Source of the DNA: Rugamonas violacea
Lineage (GTDB): Bacteria > Pseudomonadota > Gammaproteobacteria > Burkholderiales > Burkholderiaceae_D
Assembly: GCF_016461825.1 (NCBI RefSeq)
Contig: NZ_JAEMNU010000040.1
Location: 1-64,000, forward strand
DNA length: 64,000 bases
Reading direction: 5' to 3'
The position numbers and the translations under genes are program-made. Below, in pieces: positions 1-10,327 of this stretch (the first letter of the stretch is position 1; every line of letters begins with the position of its first letter). The notes below the pieces were generated by a model, which saw only the letters and a list, made by a program, of their open reading frames with translations, had not been told where the DNA came from and made no database searches.

Positions 1-345
1 GTGCGCCAAGGCGAGCAACTGCATCCCGCCATCCTCAAGCCCAACGGCAAGCCAGGCAAGCAATCCGATGCCCACAACTTGTTGCGTCGCTTCCACGCGC
101 ATGCCGATGCCATCCTGCGTTTCATCGTGGACCCGGCAGTCCCGTTTAGCAACAACATCGCGGAACGCGCCGTGCGCATGCCCAAGGTCAAACAAAAAAT
201 CTCAGGCTGTTTCCGCACCGTCGAAGGCGCCAACAATTTCTGTCGCATCCGCTCCTGCCTCGACACCCTGCGCAAGCAAGGCCACAGCATGCTCGACGTG
301 CTGTACCGTGCATTTATTGGCGATCCGATCATGCCTGCTGCATAG
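1..345 (+). CDS. IS66-family transposase, C-terminal fragment (runs off left edge)
   Basis: The 114 visible residues match the end of the IS66-type DDE transposase (TnpC). The conserved stretch around residues 50-75 reads NNIAERAVRMPKVKQKISG and is followed by FRTVEGA, the usual IS66 block containing the last catalytic Glu. The frame is open at base 1, so the start and most of the protein lie outside the window. The stop is about 15 bases before a likely right inverted repeat, the normal IS66 spacing. The accessory genes tnpA and tnpB, if present, are off the left edge. Confidence 0.85.
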   Translation: MRQGEQLHPAILKPNGKPGKQSDAHNLLRRFHAHADAILRFIVDPAVPFSNNIAERAVRMPKVKQKISGCFRTVEGANNFCRIRSCLDTLRKQGHSMLDVLYRAFIGDPIMPAA

Positions 346-360
346 CGGCTGAACAGTTAC
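346..360. repeat. Probable right inverted repeat of the IS66-type element
   Basis: Read from outside inwards, the complement starts GTAACTGTTCAGCCG. IS66-family ends typically begin with GTAA. The other DDE transposase frame on the minus strand breaks exactly here, which marks this as the element boundary. IS66 elements usually make 8-bp target duplications, so 361-368 is the candidate; the left copy is not in the window, so this is inference. Confidence 0.55.
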
Positions 361-989
361 CTCGAATGAAACACAGGATGGTTGTCTGTTTTGATGGCGG
401 TTGGCTTGCCATACTCCCCAATTGCCAGAAAAACACAACCCAAGAAGGTCCAGGAGTTAAAACGCTTCAGGTATTGCATCGCCGCATTCAGACGGCTTCC
501 ATGATCGATGATGCCAAAAACGATATTCTGGGTCTTGTTGGCATCGGTCACGCAAGTGGTGTCGATACCCCACACACTATTCAACGGAACCTGCTCGGGC
601 ACCCGATGTTTCAATTTCTTTTGAAGATGCAGGGCCTCATGGGCTTCCTTGATCAGAAGTTCGCGCACCCAGGTGCGGCCTACGGAAACACCGCTGGACG
701 CGGAATACAACTGGTTGAACATGTCGGCCAGTTTGCGGTGCGATAGGCCGAAGCGTTCATGCAACTCCAGACTTCGCGATCTTACCCACGCCTCCTTTTT
801 GGCAGGAAAGCCGTTCCTCGCCAATGCCGCATCGCCCCCCTGCTCTTGCTTGCGCCTGCCGCGCCGCTTGACCACGCCAGATCGTGGCCAACGCAGATTT
901 TCAAAAACCCAAACAATCAACACAATGCAAATGCAGACAGTGGCCAGATAAAATATTTCTAGCCAAAATGGCGCATTACCCAACGTCAA
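357..989 (-). pseudogene. DDE (rve/integrase-core) transposase, 3' end cut off by the IS66 insertion
   Basis: The 210-residue frame starts with a hydrophobic segment (residues 7-28) and a basic stretch, then an integrase catalytic core. The first Asp sits in VWGIDTTCVTDANK with IIDHGSR following, and the second in AIKTDNHPVF. The frame stops at HSR, before the third catalytic acid, at the point where the IS66 right end begins. The rest of the gene should lie left of the IS66 element. The protein cannot be an active transposase as it stands. The N-terminal hydrophobic segment is unusual for a transposase, so the true start may be further in. Confidence 0.75.
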
Positions 990-1239
990 GAATCGGAAAA
1001 CGCGGGTATCGAAAGCAGCGCCGACCAGTAGTGAAAATCGAAGCAGTAACGCAGGAACATCTTAGAATAGAACCGAAAATGTGAACAAATGAAATGTATC
1101 CAAAAATTCGGCCAACTGTTTAGCTAGAAACGAAAACAAAACATTGAGGCGTACAGTGCTACTTCGACCGCTTGGCCGGCGGCGCCACGCCGGCGCAAGT
1201 GGCCGACTACATCATCAACGTCAATGGAATCCAAGCGGA
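990..1239. other. Intergenic region with possible short gene remnant
   Basis: This stretch joins the transposase debris to the urea-transporter gene. Around 1157-1222 the plus strand reads like a coding fragment (YFDRLAGGATPAQVADYIIN) with GC-rich third positions, but it has no credible start and runs into the transporter gene. It may be the tail of a gene destroyed by the insertions. The rest is A+T-rich, and I see no RNA gene or clear terminator. Confidence 0.3.
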
Positions 1240-2190
1240 TCAATTTTCCCGCCGGTCATCTGCCGAGGTAAGCGATAAGACGGTCCAGCAGGCCAGCACA
1301 AAGGGCAAGGTGAAGTACGGCAGCGCCAGTGCACCAAAAAGCAAACACAGCGCCGTGCTAAAGGCTGCGCCGACTAGTAAAAGCCGCCAGGAGCGTTTGT
1401 GCGTCGGCAGGCCAAGCACCACAAGAATGCCGTTGATACCTATGCCAATTGCCTGCGCAGAAAAACCCGCCTGAGGCCATGCGGCCTCCCCCACCGCCAC
1501 CATCGCCATGGCGAGCAAGCCGACAGCCAGCACCCATAGGCCTTGCCGCCGCTGCCGCCAGATCAGCGCGGCCCACATCAACATGCCCAATCCCGCCGAA
1601 CCGACAAATGCGATCTGGCCGAACGCACAAAACACATAGTCCATCGGCGCCCCCACACATGCGCCGGCAGTTGCGGCGGCGGCTAACTGCCGCAACCCCA
1701 ACATCGGCGCCGTGCCGGCGGCCAGCCACATGGTGAGCACGAACCAGATGGTCAGCATCGGCAATCTGGCGCGTTGGAATAGGCGCATCAACACGCAACT
1801 GGCGACGCTGGCGCAGATGATCCATGCCAGCAACGCCGCGTTGAATTGGTAGCATGCGCATAGGCCGATGCCGCTCAGGGCGGCGTTGTAGCCGTACAGG
1901 CCCGCATTGCGCTGCTCGACCGGAAAGCGTGCCAGCACGGCGGTGGCCGTGGCTGTGCCGACGCCGAGCAGACAACCCAGCGCCAGAACGGGGCCGGTCA
2001 GGTAAAGGCAAAGCAGGAAAACCAAGCCAAACAAGGGCGAGGTTTGGAAGTAGATCTGGCCGATGCCGGCCAGTTGGCTGCGCAGTGCGGCCGGTATGAA
2101 CCGACCGCCCCGACTGCCGATGATGGCGGCGCGGCGCGCAGCGGGAACCGTGCCGCGCCGCGCGCGGGCGCCAGGCGAGCGCGCCTGCAT
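1240..2190 (-). CDS. Urea transporter (UT family membrane channel)
   Basis: This 316-residue, highly hydrophobic protein matches bacterial urea transporters. It has [18 protein letters not shown] near residue 45, the [13 protein letters not shown] signature near 95, and a second-half [13 protein letters not shown] motif near residues 285-297, which corresponds to the channel-lining repeat of the family. It starts 18 bases after the pyk stop and is the last gene of the gcl-hyi-glxR-ttuD-pyk operon. Urea uptake fits purine/allantoin breakdown, which yields urea and glyoxylate together. The N-terminal 30 residues are Arg/Ala-rich and may be untranslated if a later start is used. Confidence 0.8.
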   Translation of the reverse strand: MQARSPGARARRGTVPAARRAAIIGSRGGRFIPAALRSQLAGIGQIYFQTSPLFGLVFLLCLYLTGPVLALGCLLGVGTATATAVLARFPVEQRNAGLYGYNAALSGIGLCACYQFNAALLAWIICASVASCVLMRLFQRARLPMLTIWFVLTMWLAAGTAPMLGLRQLAAAATAGACVGAPMDYVFCAFGQIAFVGSAGLGMLMWAALIWRQRRQGLWVLAVGLLAMAMVAVGEAAWPQAGFSAQAIGIGINGILVVLGLPTHKRSWRLLLVGAAFSTALCLLFGALALPYFTLPFVLACWTVLSLTSADDRREN

Positions 2191-2208
2191 GATGCGGGGC
2201 CGCCGGCG

Positions 2209-3651
2209 CTAAGCCGCCGCCGGCACCACCGGCCAGATCTGCGCGATGCGCAGCAGGTTGGTGCTGCCCGGCTGGCCAAAGGGCACGCCGGCGGTGATGG
2301 CGATGCTGTCGCCGGCCACGGCGAAGCCCTGTTCCAGCGCCGCCTGGCAGGCCGCCGCCACCATGCGGTCGACGTTGCGCACGTCCTGGCTGACGGTGGA
2401 GTGCACGCCCCATGCCAGCACCAGCCGGCGCGCCGTCGACAAATTCGGCGTGATGCTGAGGATGGGCGCCATCGGCCGCTCGCGCGCGGCGCGCAAGCTG
2501 GTGTGGCCGGAGCTGGTGTAGGTGACGGTGGCCACCGCGCCGACGATCTGCGTCACGTCGCGCAGCGCCGAGCAGATGGCGTCGCCGCTGTTGGGCAGCG
2601 GCGCCTGGTTCTGCGCGTCGATCATCTGGCGGTACAACGGGTCTTTCTCCACCTCGCGGATGATGCGGTCCATGATCTGCACCGCCTCGACCGGATAGGC
2701 GCCGCTGGCCGATTCGGCCGACAGCATCACGGCATCGGCGCCGTCGTAGATGGCGCTGGCGACGTCGGAGGCCTCGGCCCGCGTCGGCACCGGCGCCGAA
2801 ATCATCGATTCAAGCATCTGTGTGGCGATGACGATGGGCTTGCCGTGCTGGCGACAGGCGCGCAGGATGCGCTTCTGCACGCCGGGCACGCGCTCGGGCG
2901 GCAGTTCCACACCCAGGTCGCCGCGCGCCACCATGATGGCGTCGGAGACGGCGACGATGGCGTCCAGGCCGTCGAGCGCCGCCGGTTTCTCCAACTTGGC
3001 CAGCAGCGCGGCGCGGTTGCCGATGATGGCGCGCGCCTGCAGCACATCCTCGGGCCGCTGCACGAAGGACAGCGCGATCCAGTCGGCGCCCATCTCCAGC
3101 GCGAAGTCGAGGTCGCGCAGATCCTTCTCGGTCAGCGCCGGGATAGGCAGCACAACGTCCGGCACGTTGACACCTTTGCGGTCGGACAGCACGCCGCCGT
3201 TGACCACGCGGGTGCGGATGGAGCGGTGGTCGGCGCTGCGGCCCAGCACCTCCAGGCGCAGCTTGCCGTCGTCGAGCAGCAGCGACTGGCCGGCGTCGAT
3301 CACTTCGAACAGCTCGGGGTGCGGCAGACAGACCCGCTTGACGTCGCCCGGCGCGGGGTCGCGGTCGAGCGTGAACTCGGCGCCAGCCTCCAGCGTCACC
3401 CTGCCCTCGGCGAACTGGCCGACGCGCAGCTTGGGTCCCTGCAGATCGGCCAGGATGGCGATGGGCCGACCGGCGGCACGCTCGATCTCGCGCACGATGT
3501 TGCAGCGCGCTTGGTGGTCCTGGTGGCTGCCGTGGCTGAAATTGAAGCGGAACACGTCCGCCCCGGCGTTGAACAAGGCCTGGATGGCCTCCTTGCTGCT
3601 GCTGGCCGGGCCGAGTGTGGCCACGATTTTGGCTTGGCGTAGACGTCGCAT
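2209..3651 (-). CDS. pyk: Pyruvate kinase
   Basis: The enzyme converts phosphoenolpyruvate and ADP to pyruvate and ATP in the cytoplasm. Its 480 residues equal the usual length of PykA-type enzymes. Visible motifs are the N-terminal [11 protein letters not shown], the substrate/metal block [11 protein letters not shown] near residue 40, and the family signature [14 protein letters not shown] near 260. A later block reads [20 protein letters not shown] and continues into [15 protein letters not shown]. It is preceded by a purine-rich site (AAGGGGATCAC before ATG). It follows ttuD by 42 bases and consumes the downstream product of the glycerate made by this operon, so it is probably the pathway-dedicated isozyme. 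Confidence 0.95.
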   Translation of the reverse strand: MRRLRQAKIVATLGPASSSKEAIQALFNAGADVFRFNFSHGSHQDHQARCNIVREIERAAGRPIAILADLQGPKLRVGQFAEGRVTLEAGAEFTLDRDPAPGDVKRVCLPHPELFEVIDAGQSLLLDDGKLRLEVLGRSADHRSIRTRVVNGGVLSDRKGVNVPDVVLPIPALTEKDLRDLDFALEMGADWIALSFVQRPEDVLQARAIIGNRAALLAKLEKPAALDGLDAIVAVSDAIMVARGDLGVELPPERVPGVQKRILRACRQHGKPIVIATQMLESMISAPVPTRAEASDVASAIYDGADAVMLSAESASGAYPVEAVQIMDRIIREVEKDPLYRQMIDAQNQAPLPNSGDAICSALRDVTQIVGAVATVTYTSSGHTSLRAARERPMAPILSITPNLSTARRLVLAWGVHSTVSQDVRNVDRMVAAACQAALEQGFAVAGDSIAITAGVPFGQPGSTNLLRIAQIWPVVPAAA

Positions 3652-3693
3652 GTGATCCCCTTGATTATATTTTTTTGTGTGACGGACGGCGCG

Positions 3694-4962
3694 CTACAGC
3701 ACCAACACGGCGCGGAAATCGTTGACGTTGGTGCGGGTCGGACCGCTGACCACCAGGTCGTCGAGGGCGCTGAAGAAGCCGTAGCCGTCATTGTTTTCCA
3801 ACAGCGTGCGGGCGCGCAGGTTGAGCGCCTGGCCGCGCGCCAGCGAGTCCGGCGCGTACAGGGCGCCGGCGTTGTCCTCCGAGCCGTCGATGCCGTCGGT
3901 ATCGCAGGCAATGGCGTGGATGCCGGGATGCGCCTCCAGCGCCACGCCAAGACTGAGCAGAAACTCGGCGTTGCGGCCGCCACGGCCGCTGCCGCGCACC
4001 GTCACCGTGGTCTCGCCGCCGGAGATGATGACGCAGGGCCGCTGGAACGGTTGGCCGCGCGCCGCCACCTGGCGTGCCATGGCGGCATGCATGACGGCGA
4101 TGTCGCGCGACTCGCCCTCGATACCGTCGGACAGGATATAAGGCGTGATGCCGGCGGCGCGGGCGTGCTGCGCCGCCGCCTCCAGCGCGTCCTGGGCGAT
4201 GGCGATGACGTGGTGCTCGTTGCGGGCGAAGCGGGGGTCGTTCGGCTTGGGCGTTTCGCCGGCGCCGGATTCCAGATGCTCGCGCACGTTGGCCGGCACC
4301 TCGATGGCGTACTTGCGCAGCACGGCCAGCGCGTCCGCGCAGGTGGTCGGGTCGGGCAGGGTCGGGCCGCTGGCGACGATGCCGGGATCGTCGCCCGGCA
4401 CGTCGGAGATCAGCAGCGTGACCACGCGGGCCGGCGCGCAGGCCAGCGCGAGGCGGCCCCCCTTGATGGCGGACAGGTGTTTGCGCACGCAGTTCATTTC
4501 GGAGATCGCGGCGCCGCTCTTGAGCAGCGCGCGGTTGATCGCCTGCTTCTGCTCCAGCGTGATGCCGGGCGCCGGCAGCGCCAGCAGCGACGAGCCGCCG
4601 CCGGAGATCAGGCACAGCACCAGATCGTTCTCACTCAGGCCGCGCACCATCTCCATGATGCGGCCGGCGGCGCGCAGACCCGCCTCGTCCGGCACCGGAT
4701 GGGCCGCTTCGATCACTTCGATGCGCTGGCAGTCGACGCCGTGGCCGTAGCGCGTCACCACCAGGCCGGAGATGTCGCCTTGCCAGTGCTGTTCGACGGC
4801 GCGCGCCATGGCGGCGGCGCCTTTGCCGGCGCCGATCACCAGCGTGCGGCCGTTGACGGGCGGCGTGGGCAGATAGGCGGGCAGGCATTTCTCGGCGCTG
4901 ACGGCGGCGACGGCGCTGCCGTACAGCTCAAGCAAAAATTGGCGGGGATTGAAGGTGCTCAT
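3694..4962 (-). CDS. ttuD: Glycerate kinase, MOFRL/TtuD type
   Basis: This protein belongs to the class II glycerate kinase family (also annotated hydroxypyruvate reductase TtuD). It phosphorylates glycerate, giving 2-phosphoglycerate in this pathway. The N-terminal domain has LVIGAGKGAAAMARAVE near residue 45 and CLISGGGSSLLALP near 115. The C-terminal MOFRL domain has SGGETTVTVRGSGRGGRNAE and DTDGIDGSEDNAGA. I chose the ATG at 4962 (MSTFNPRQ, 422 residues) over an upstream one at 5004, because the family begins close to this point and the upstream residues overlap the T-run of a hairpin terminator. It lies between glxR and pyk, exactly its metabolic position. Confidence 0.9.
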   Translation of the reverse strand: MSTFNPRQFLLELYGSAVAAVSAEKCLPAYLPTPPVNGRTLVIGAGKGAAAMARAVEQHWQGDISGLVVTRYGHGVDCQRIEVIEAAHPVPDEAGLRAAGRIMEMVRGLSENDLVLCLISGGGSSLLALPAPGITLEQKQAINRALLKSGAAISEMNCVRKHLSAIKGGRLALACAPARVVTLLISDVPGDDPGIVASGPTLPDPTTCADALAVLRKYAIEVPANVREHLESGAGETPKPNDPRFARNEHHVIAIAQDALEAAAQHARAAGITPYILSDGIEGESRDIAVMHAAMARQVAARGQPFQRPCVIISGGETTVTVRGSGRGGRNAEFLLSLGVALEAHPGIHAIACDTDGIDGSEDNAGALYAPDSLARGQALNLRARTLLENNDGYGFFSALDDLVVSGPTRTNVNDFRAVLVL

Positions 4963-4976
4963 CCTGGTGCTTTCAT

Positions 4977-5027
4977 AAAAAAGAGCGCGGCGGCGGTGAC
5001 GCAAGGGAGTAAAGACGCCGCCGCGCT
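4977..5027 (-). terminator. Intrinsic terminator or attenuator between glxR and ttuD
   Basis: On the minus strand a perfect 12-bp stem (AGCGCGGCGGCG paired with CGCCGCCGCGCT) encloses a 20-base loop and is followed immediately by CTTTTTT. This is a textbook intrinsic terminator inside what otherwise looks like one operon. It would reduce transcription of ttuD, pyk and the urea transporter relative to gcl, hyi and glxR. Confidence 0.7.
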
Positions 5028-5054
5028 GAGGGAAACGTGGTCAGACCGCTGCGC

Positions 5055-5942
5055 TCACGCCTCGGCGATCTGGTGGTTGGACATCAGCTCGATGGCGCGG
5101 CACAGCGCCGAGTGGTCCAGGCCACCCATGCCGTTGGCGGTGCAGGCGTTCATCAGCTCCTGCGCGGTGGCGGTGTTGGGCAGCGACACGCCGAGCGCCT
5201 TGGCGCCCTGCAGCGCCAGGTTCAAGTCCTTCTGGTGCAGTTCGATGCGGAAGCCGGGATTGAAGGTGCGCTTGACCATGCGCTCGCCGTGCACTTCGAG
5301 GATGCGCGAGGCGGCAAAGCCACCCATCAGCGCCTCGCGCACCTTAGCCGGATCGGCGCCGGCCTTGGAGGCGAACAGCAGCGCCTCGGCCACCGCCTGG
5401 ATGGTCAGCGCGACGATGATCTGGTTGGCCACCTTGGTGGTCTGGCCGTCGCCGTTGCCGCCGACCAGGGTGATGTTCTTGCCCATCATCTCGAACAACG
5501 GCTTGACGATGTTGAAGGCCGCCTCGGGACCGCCGACCATGATGGTCAGCGAGGCCGCCTTGGCGCCAACCTCGCCGCCGGAGACCGGCGCATCCAGGTA
5601 GTCGCAGTCCAGCGCGTTGATCTTGCGGGCGAATTTCTTGGTCTCGATCGGCGAGATCGAGCTCATGTCGACCACGATGGAGCGGGGCCGCAGGCCTTCC
5701 GCCACGCCCTTCTCGCCGAACAGCGCGGCTTCGACGTGCGGCGTGTCCGGTACCATGACGATGATGATATCGGCGCGCATGGCCACTTCGGCGGCCGAGG
5801 TGCAGACGGTGGCGCCGGCTTCGATCAGCGCGAACGGCGGGTTCTTGATGTCGTGCAGGTAGAGCTTATGGCCGCCGGCCAGCAGGTGTTGTGCCATTGG
5901 CGCGCCCATGATACCCAAACCGATAAATCCGACTCTCGACAT
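5055..5942 (-). CDS. glxR: Tartronate semialdehyde reductase (2-hydroxy-3-oxopropionate reductase)
   Basis: The enzyme reduces tartronate semialdehyde to D-glycerate with NAD(P)H. It is a 295-residue beta-hydroxyacid dehydrogenase with the N-terminal nucleotide fold GFIGLGIMGAPMAQHLL, the substrate-binding DAPVSGGEVGAKAASL near residue 120, and the catalytic Lys in GQTTKVANQII near 170. An AAGGAAG site lies about seven bases before the ATG. The gene follows hyi after 188 bases that contain a palindromic repeat. GarR and GlxR types cannot be separated by eye; the context with gcl and hyi favours GlxR. Confidence 0.93.
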   Translation of the reverse strand: MSRVGFIGLGIMGAPMAQHLLAGGHKLYLHDIKNPPFALIEAGATVCTSAAEVAMRADIIIVMVPDTPHVEAALFGEKGVAEGLRPRSIVVDMSSISPIETKKFARKINALDCDYLDAPVSGGEVGAKAASLTIMVGGPEAAFNIVKPLFEMMGKNITLVGGNGDGQTTKVANQIIVALTIQAVAEALLFASKAGADPAKVREALMGGFAASRILEVHGERMVKRTFNPGFRIELHQKDLNLALQGAKALGVSLPNTATAQELMNACTANGMGGLDHSALCRAIELMSNHQIAEA

Positions 5943-6046
5943 GATGATCTTCCTTTGAATGTGTGTGATTAGTGTTCGTTTTACAGACAGCCTTTACCTA
6001 CGGCTAACTTGCCGGCGGCTACAAAACCACCCAAAGGCAAAGAGCC

Positions 6047-6086
6047 GGGGTCGGACTCCCCGCCTTGGCGCGGCGGGTCCGACCCC
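6047..6086. repeat. Dispersed palindromic element, copy 1
   Basis: The arms GGGGTCGGAC (6047-6056) and GTCCGACCCC (6077-6086) are perfect inverted copies around a GC-rich 20-base centre. The same core occurs again at 45419-45446 behind purT. It lies between hyi and glxR, so it forms a hairpin inside the operon transcript. Two copies in one window suggest a REP-like family spread through the genome. Confidence 0.7.
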
Positions 6087-6130
6087 AGATTTACGCCTGT
6101 GGGGTTTCCGTGCTTGGCTAGCGGCGCCAC

Positions 6131-6910
6131 CTACAGGCCGTGTTCGGCGCGCCAGGCCAGGCCCACCGCCGTATCCCCGCGCGGTTTGTACTCGCAACCT
6201 ATCCAGCCGTCGTAGCCGAAGCTGTCCAACTGGGCGAACAGGAAGCGGTAGTTGATCTCGCCGGTACCCGGTTCGTTGCGACCCGGGTTGTCGGCCAGCT
6301 GAACGTGGCGGATCAGCGGCAGATAAGCCTTGATGCTCGCGCTCAGCTCACCCTCCATGCGCTGCATGTGGTAGATGTCGTACTGGATGAACAGGTTGTC
6401 CGAACCGGTCGCCTCGATAATGCGGGCCGCCTGGCTGGTGCGCGACAAGAAGAAGCCGGGGATGTCGAAGGTGTTGATCGGCTCGATCAGCAGGCGGATG
6501 CCTTCCTGCTTCAACGCGTCGGCGGCGAACTTCAGGTTGGCCACCACGGTGCGTTCGGCGCTCTCCAGGCTGACGTCCGGCGGCACGATGCCGACCAGGC
6601 AGTTAAGCTGCTTCACACCGAGCGCCTTGGCGTAGATGACGGCCTGCTGCACCCCTTGGCGGAACTCTTCGACCCGCTGCGGATGACAGGCGATGCCGCG
6701 CTCGCCGGCCTCCCAGTTCCCGGCCGGCAGATTGTGCAGCACCAGTTCAAGGTCGTTGGCCTGCAGGCGCGACACCAGCTCCTTCACCTCGTATGCATAG
6801 GGGAAGAGGAACTCGACGGCCTTGAAACCGGCGGCCGCCGCCGCCTCAAAACGGTCGAGGAACGGTACTTCGTTAAACAGCATGGTCAGATTGGCTGCCA
6901 GTTTGCTCAT
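6131..6910 (-). CDS. hyi: Hydroxypyruvate isomerase
   Basis: The protein interconverts hydroxypyruvate and tartronate semialdehyde. Its 259 residues match the family length. It is a xylose-isomerase-like TIM barrel, with LTMLFNEVPFLDRFEAAAAAGF at the N-terminus, a run ending EPINTFDIPGFFLS near residue 145, and QYDIYHMQRMEG near 180. The metal-binding acids of the family are in these blocks. It starts 26 bases after gcl, so the two are surely co-transcribed. Confidence 0.93.
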   Translation of the reverse strand: MSKLAANLTMLFNEVPFLDRFEAAAAAGFKAVEFLFPYAYEVKELVSRLQANDLELVLHNLPAGNWEAGERGIACHPQRVEEFRQGVQQAVIYAKALGVKQLNCLVGIVPPDVSLESAERTVVANLKFAADALKQEGIRLLIEPINTFDIPGFFLSRTSQAARIIEATGSDNLFIQYDIYHMQRMEGELSASIKAYLPLIRHVQLADNPGRNEPGTGEINYRFLFAQLDSFGYDGWIGCEYKPRGDTAVGLAWRAEHGL

Positions 6911-6936
6911 GTCGCTTCCTTTCGTGTCAATTCAGT

Positions 6937-8712
<1,776 letters not shown>

Positions 8713-8800
8713 GCTGGTCTCCCTGAGCTATGATGTTTGAACTGATGAGTCACATCGTAGCGGCAAAGGACGGCCGTGATAAGAAGACAAAAACTCGCTT

Positions 8801-8825
8801 TATTCGATACTCCTTGTATCGAATA
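8801..8825. promoter_or_regulatory. Perfect palindrome, probable LysR operator
   Basis: TATTCGATAC and GTATCGAATA are perfect 10-bp inverted copies with a 5-bp spacer. The element lies between divergent gcl and the LysR gene, 19 bases before the LysR start, which is the usual place for an autoregulatory LysR site. It fits the T-N11-A form of LysR boxes. Confidence 0.75.
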
Positions 8826-8843
8826 CTTGTGGAATAATGGGCC

Positions 8844-9752
8844 ATGGACAAACTCACCCAAATCGAGGCCTTCGTCGACGTGGCCGAAAAGGGCAGCCTG
8901 GTGAAGGCGGCGCTGGGCCAGCACATCACTCCGGTGATGCTGGGCCGGCGCATCGACGCGCTGGAGAAGCGCCTCGGCGTCAAGCTGATGCACCGCACCA
9001 CGCGGCACCTGACCTTGACCGAACAGGGCACGCTTTACCTCGACCACTGCCGCAAGCTGCTGGCCGACCTGGGCCACGCCGACCGCATGGTCTCCGAGGG
9101 CCGCCACCGCGCCACCGGCCACCTCACCGTGTCGGCGCCGGCCGCCTTCGGCCGCAAGCATGTGGCGCCACACGCTGCCGGTTTCGTGCGCGCCCATCCC
9201 GACGTGCAGATTTCCTTCAACCTGACCGACCGCGTGGTCGATCTGGTGCGCGACGGTTACGACGTCGGCATCCGCATCGGCGGCGTCATCGATCCCAGCT
9301 TCGTCGCCGTCAAGCTGGCCAGCAACCGCCGCGTGGTGTGCGGCACGCCGGACTACTTTGAACGCAAGGGCATCCCGCGCACGCTGGAGGATCTGGCGCA
9401 GCACAACTGCCTGGCCTTCAATCTGCAGGGCGGCCAGCAGCGCGGCTGGTACTTCCAGCAGAACGGCAGGCAGGTGACCATGCGCGCCGACGGCAATTTG
9501 AACTGCAACGACGGCGAACTGCTGCACCGCTGGGCCACCGAGGGACTGGGCCTGGCCTGGCGCTCGTCGTGGGAGATCGAATCGCAACTGGCCTCGGGTG
9601 AACTGATCACGGTGCTGGACGATTTCGCGCTGCCGCAATACGACATCATCGCGGTGTATCCACAGCAGCGCCATTTGCCGGCCAAGGTGCGCTTTTTCAT
9701 CGACATGCTGAAGGAGATCTACGCCCGCCCCGACTACTGGCTCACACGCTAG
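8844..9752 (+). CDS. LysR-family regulator of the glyoxylate operon
   Basis: This 302-residue protein has the LysR winged helix at residues 1-60 (TQIEAFVDVAEKGSLVKAAL and RRIDALEKRLGVKLMHRTTR) and a two-lobed effector domain starting around residue 90 (GHLTVSAPAAFGRKHVAPH). It is transcribed away from gcl with a perfect palindrome in between, so it most likely senses glyoxylate or a purine-breakdown intermediate and controls gcl; the ligand is inference. A hairpin terminator follows its stop. Confidence 0.88.
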   Translation: MDKLTQIEAFVDVAEKGSLVKAALGQHITPVMLGRRIDALEKRLGVKLMHRTTRHLTLTEQGTLYLDHCRKLLADLGHADRMVSEGRHRATGHLTVSAPAAFGRKHVAPHAAGFVRAHPDVQISFNLTDRVVDLVRDGYDVGIRIGGVIDPSFVAVKLASNRRVVCGTPDYFERKGIPRTLEDLAQHNCLAFNLQGGQQRGWYFQQNGRQVTMRADGNLNCNDGELLHRWATEGLGLAWRSSWEIESQLASGELITVLDDFALPQYDIIAVYPQQRHLPAKVRFFIDMLKEIYARPDYWLTR

Positions 9753-9775
9753 CGCATCACCTTCTCCACACCTCA

Positions 9776-9801
9776 AAAGCGGCCATGTGCCGCTTTTTTT
9801 T
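9776..9801 (+). terminator. Intrinsic terminator of the LysR gene
   Basis: The stem AAAGCGGC / GCCGCTTT has a 5-base loop (CATGT), and the run of eight T ends at 9801. It lies 24 bases after the LysR stop and insulates the NRPS operon from read-through. Confidence 0.85.
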
Positions 9802-9817
9802 CGCCGCAAACCGGCGT

Positions 9818-9865
9818 CTCAAAACGCGGCTCAAAACGCGGCTCACAGCGCGACTCACAGCGCGC
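9818..9865. repeat. Four 12-bp tandem units
   Basis: Two identical units CTCAAAACGCGG (9818-9829 and 9830-9841) are followed by two variant units, CTCACAGCGCGA (9842-9853) and CTCACAGCGCGC (9854-9865). They sit between the LysR terminator and the A+T-rich NRPS promoter region. The function is unknown; iterated regulator binding or simple slippage are both possible. Confidence 0.6.
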
Positions 9866-10327
9866 CTTCAAGCCTGAAAAACGGCCTGTTTTTCCTCGCA
9901 AAAATCAAACCTCACAGCAATAAATATTTCAAAAATATACATTTCCGCACCGCACCAAAAGTGTAAATAAAGCATCTAATTATTTGTGAACTTTTTGTGT
10001 CTTTTTTTTGACAATTTGTTAAATATTCGAATTCGGCAATTTGCCACTGGCATAAAGCAAGCTGAGCATTTTTTTCGCGAAACTTGCATAACGTAAGTTA
10101 ACATCGTTTAACTGAGCCATATACACACAGTAAACCGCCCGCGTATTACCACAATTTGACAGTTAATATTATCTGTTGGATCAAAGTGACAAAAGAACAT
10201 TTTTGATAAAAATTGTCACAACGGTGCTATATTTCCGTTGGCAAATAGGTATCAACTATCAGATTGATTGCCATTCGAACGATGGTTACCGCCATTCATT
10301 TCTCAACACTTTTTGCGATGTCCCGAC
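9866..10327 (+). promoter_or_regulatory. A+T-rich leader and promoter region of the NRPS operon
   Basis: About 460 bases without a gene, strikingly A+T-rich for this genome. One possible promoter is TTGATA (10203-10208) with TATATT (10228-10233), but the 19-base spacing is long. TTGACA-like hexamers also occur at 10008 and 10156 without a good partner. TGACAATT (10009-10016) and AATTGTCA (10211-10218) are inverted copies of the same octamer, which also forms a palindrome before the toxin gene at 52908-52938. The composition fits silencing by an H-NS/MvaT-type protein, which is inference. Confidence 0.45.

Noticed and set aside
2044-5601. Plus-strand frames opposite pyk and ttuD (about 530 and 650 codons)
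   Set aside because: His/Gln/Arg-rich low-information sequence; the minus strand encodes clear enzymes over the same bases.
9866-10327. A+T-rich region considered as a replication origin
   Set aside because: No DnaA-box cluster or dnaA/repA-type neighbour was seen; a promoter region for the NRPS operon explains it better.
10268-10327. TTG start for the first NRPS, adding 20 residues
   Set aside because: The extra residues (PFERWLPPFISQHF) are unlike NRPS N-termini and no ribosome site precedes the TTG; the ATG at 10328 is simpler, though not proven.
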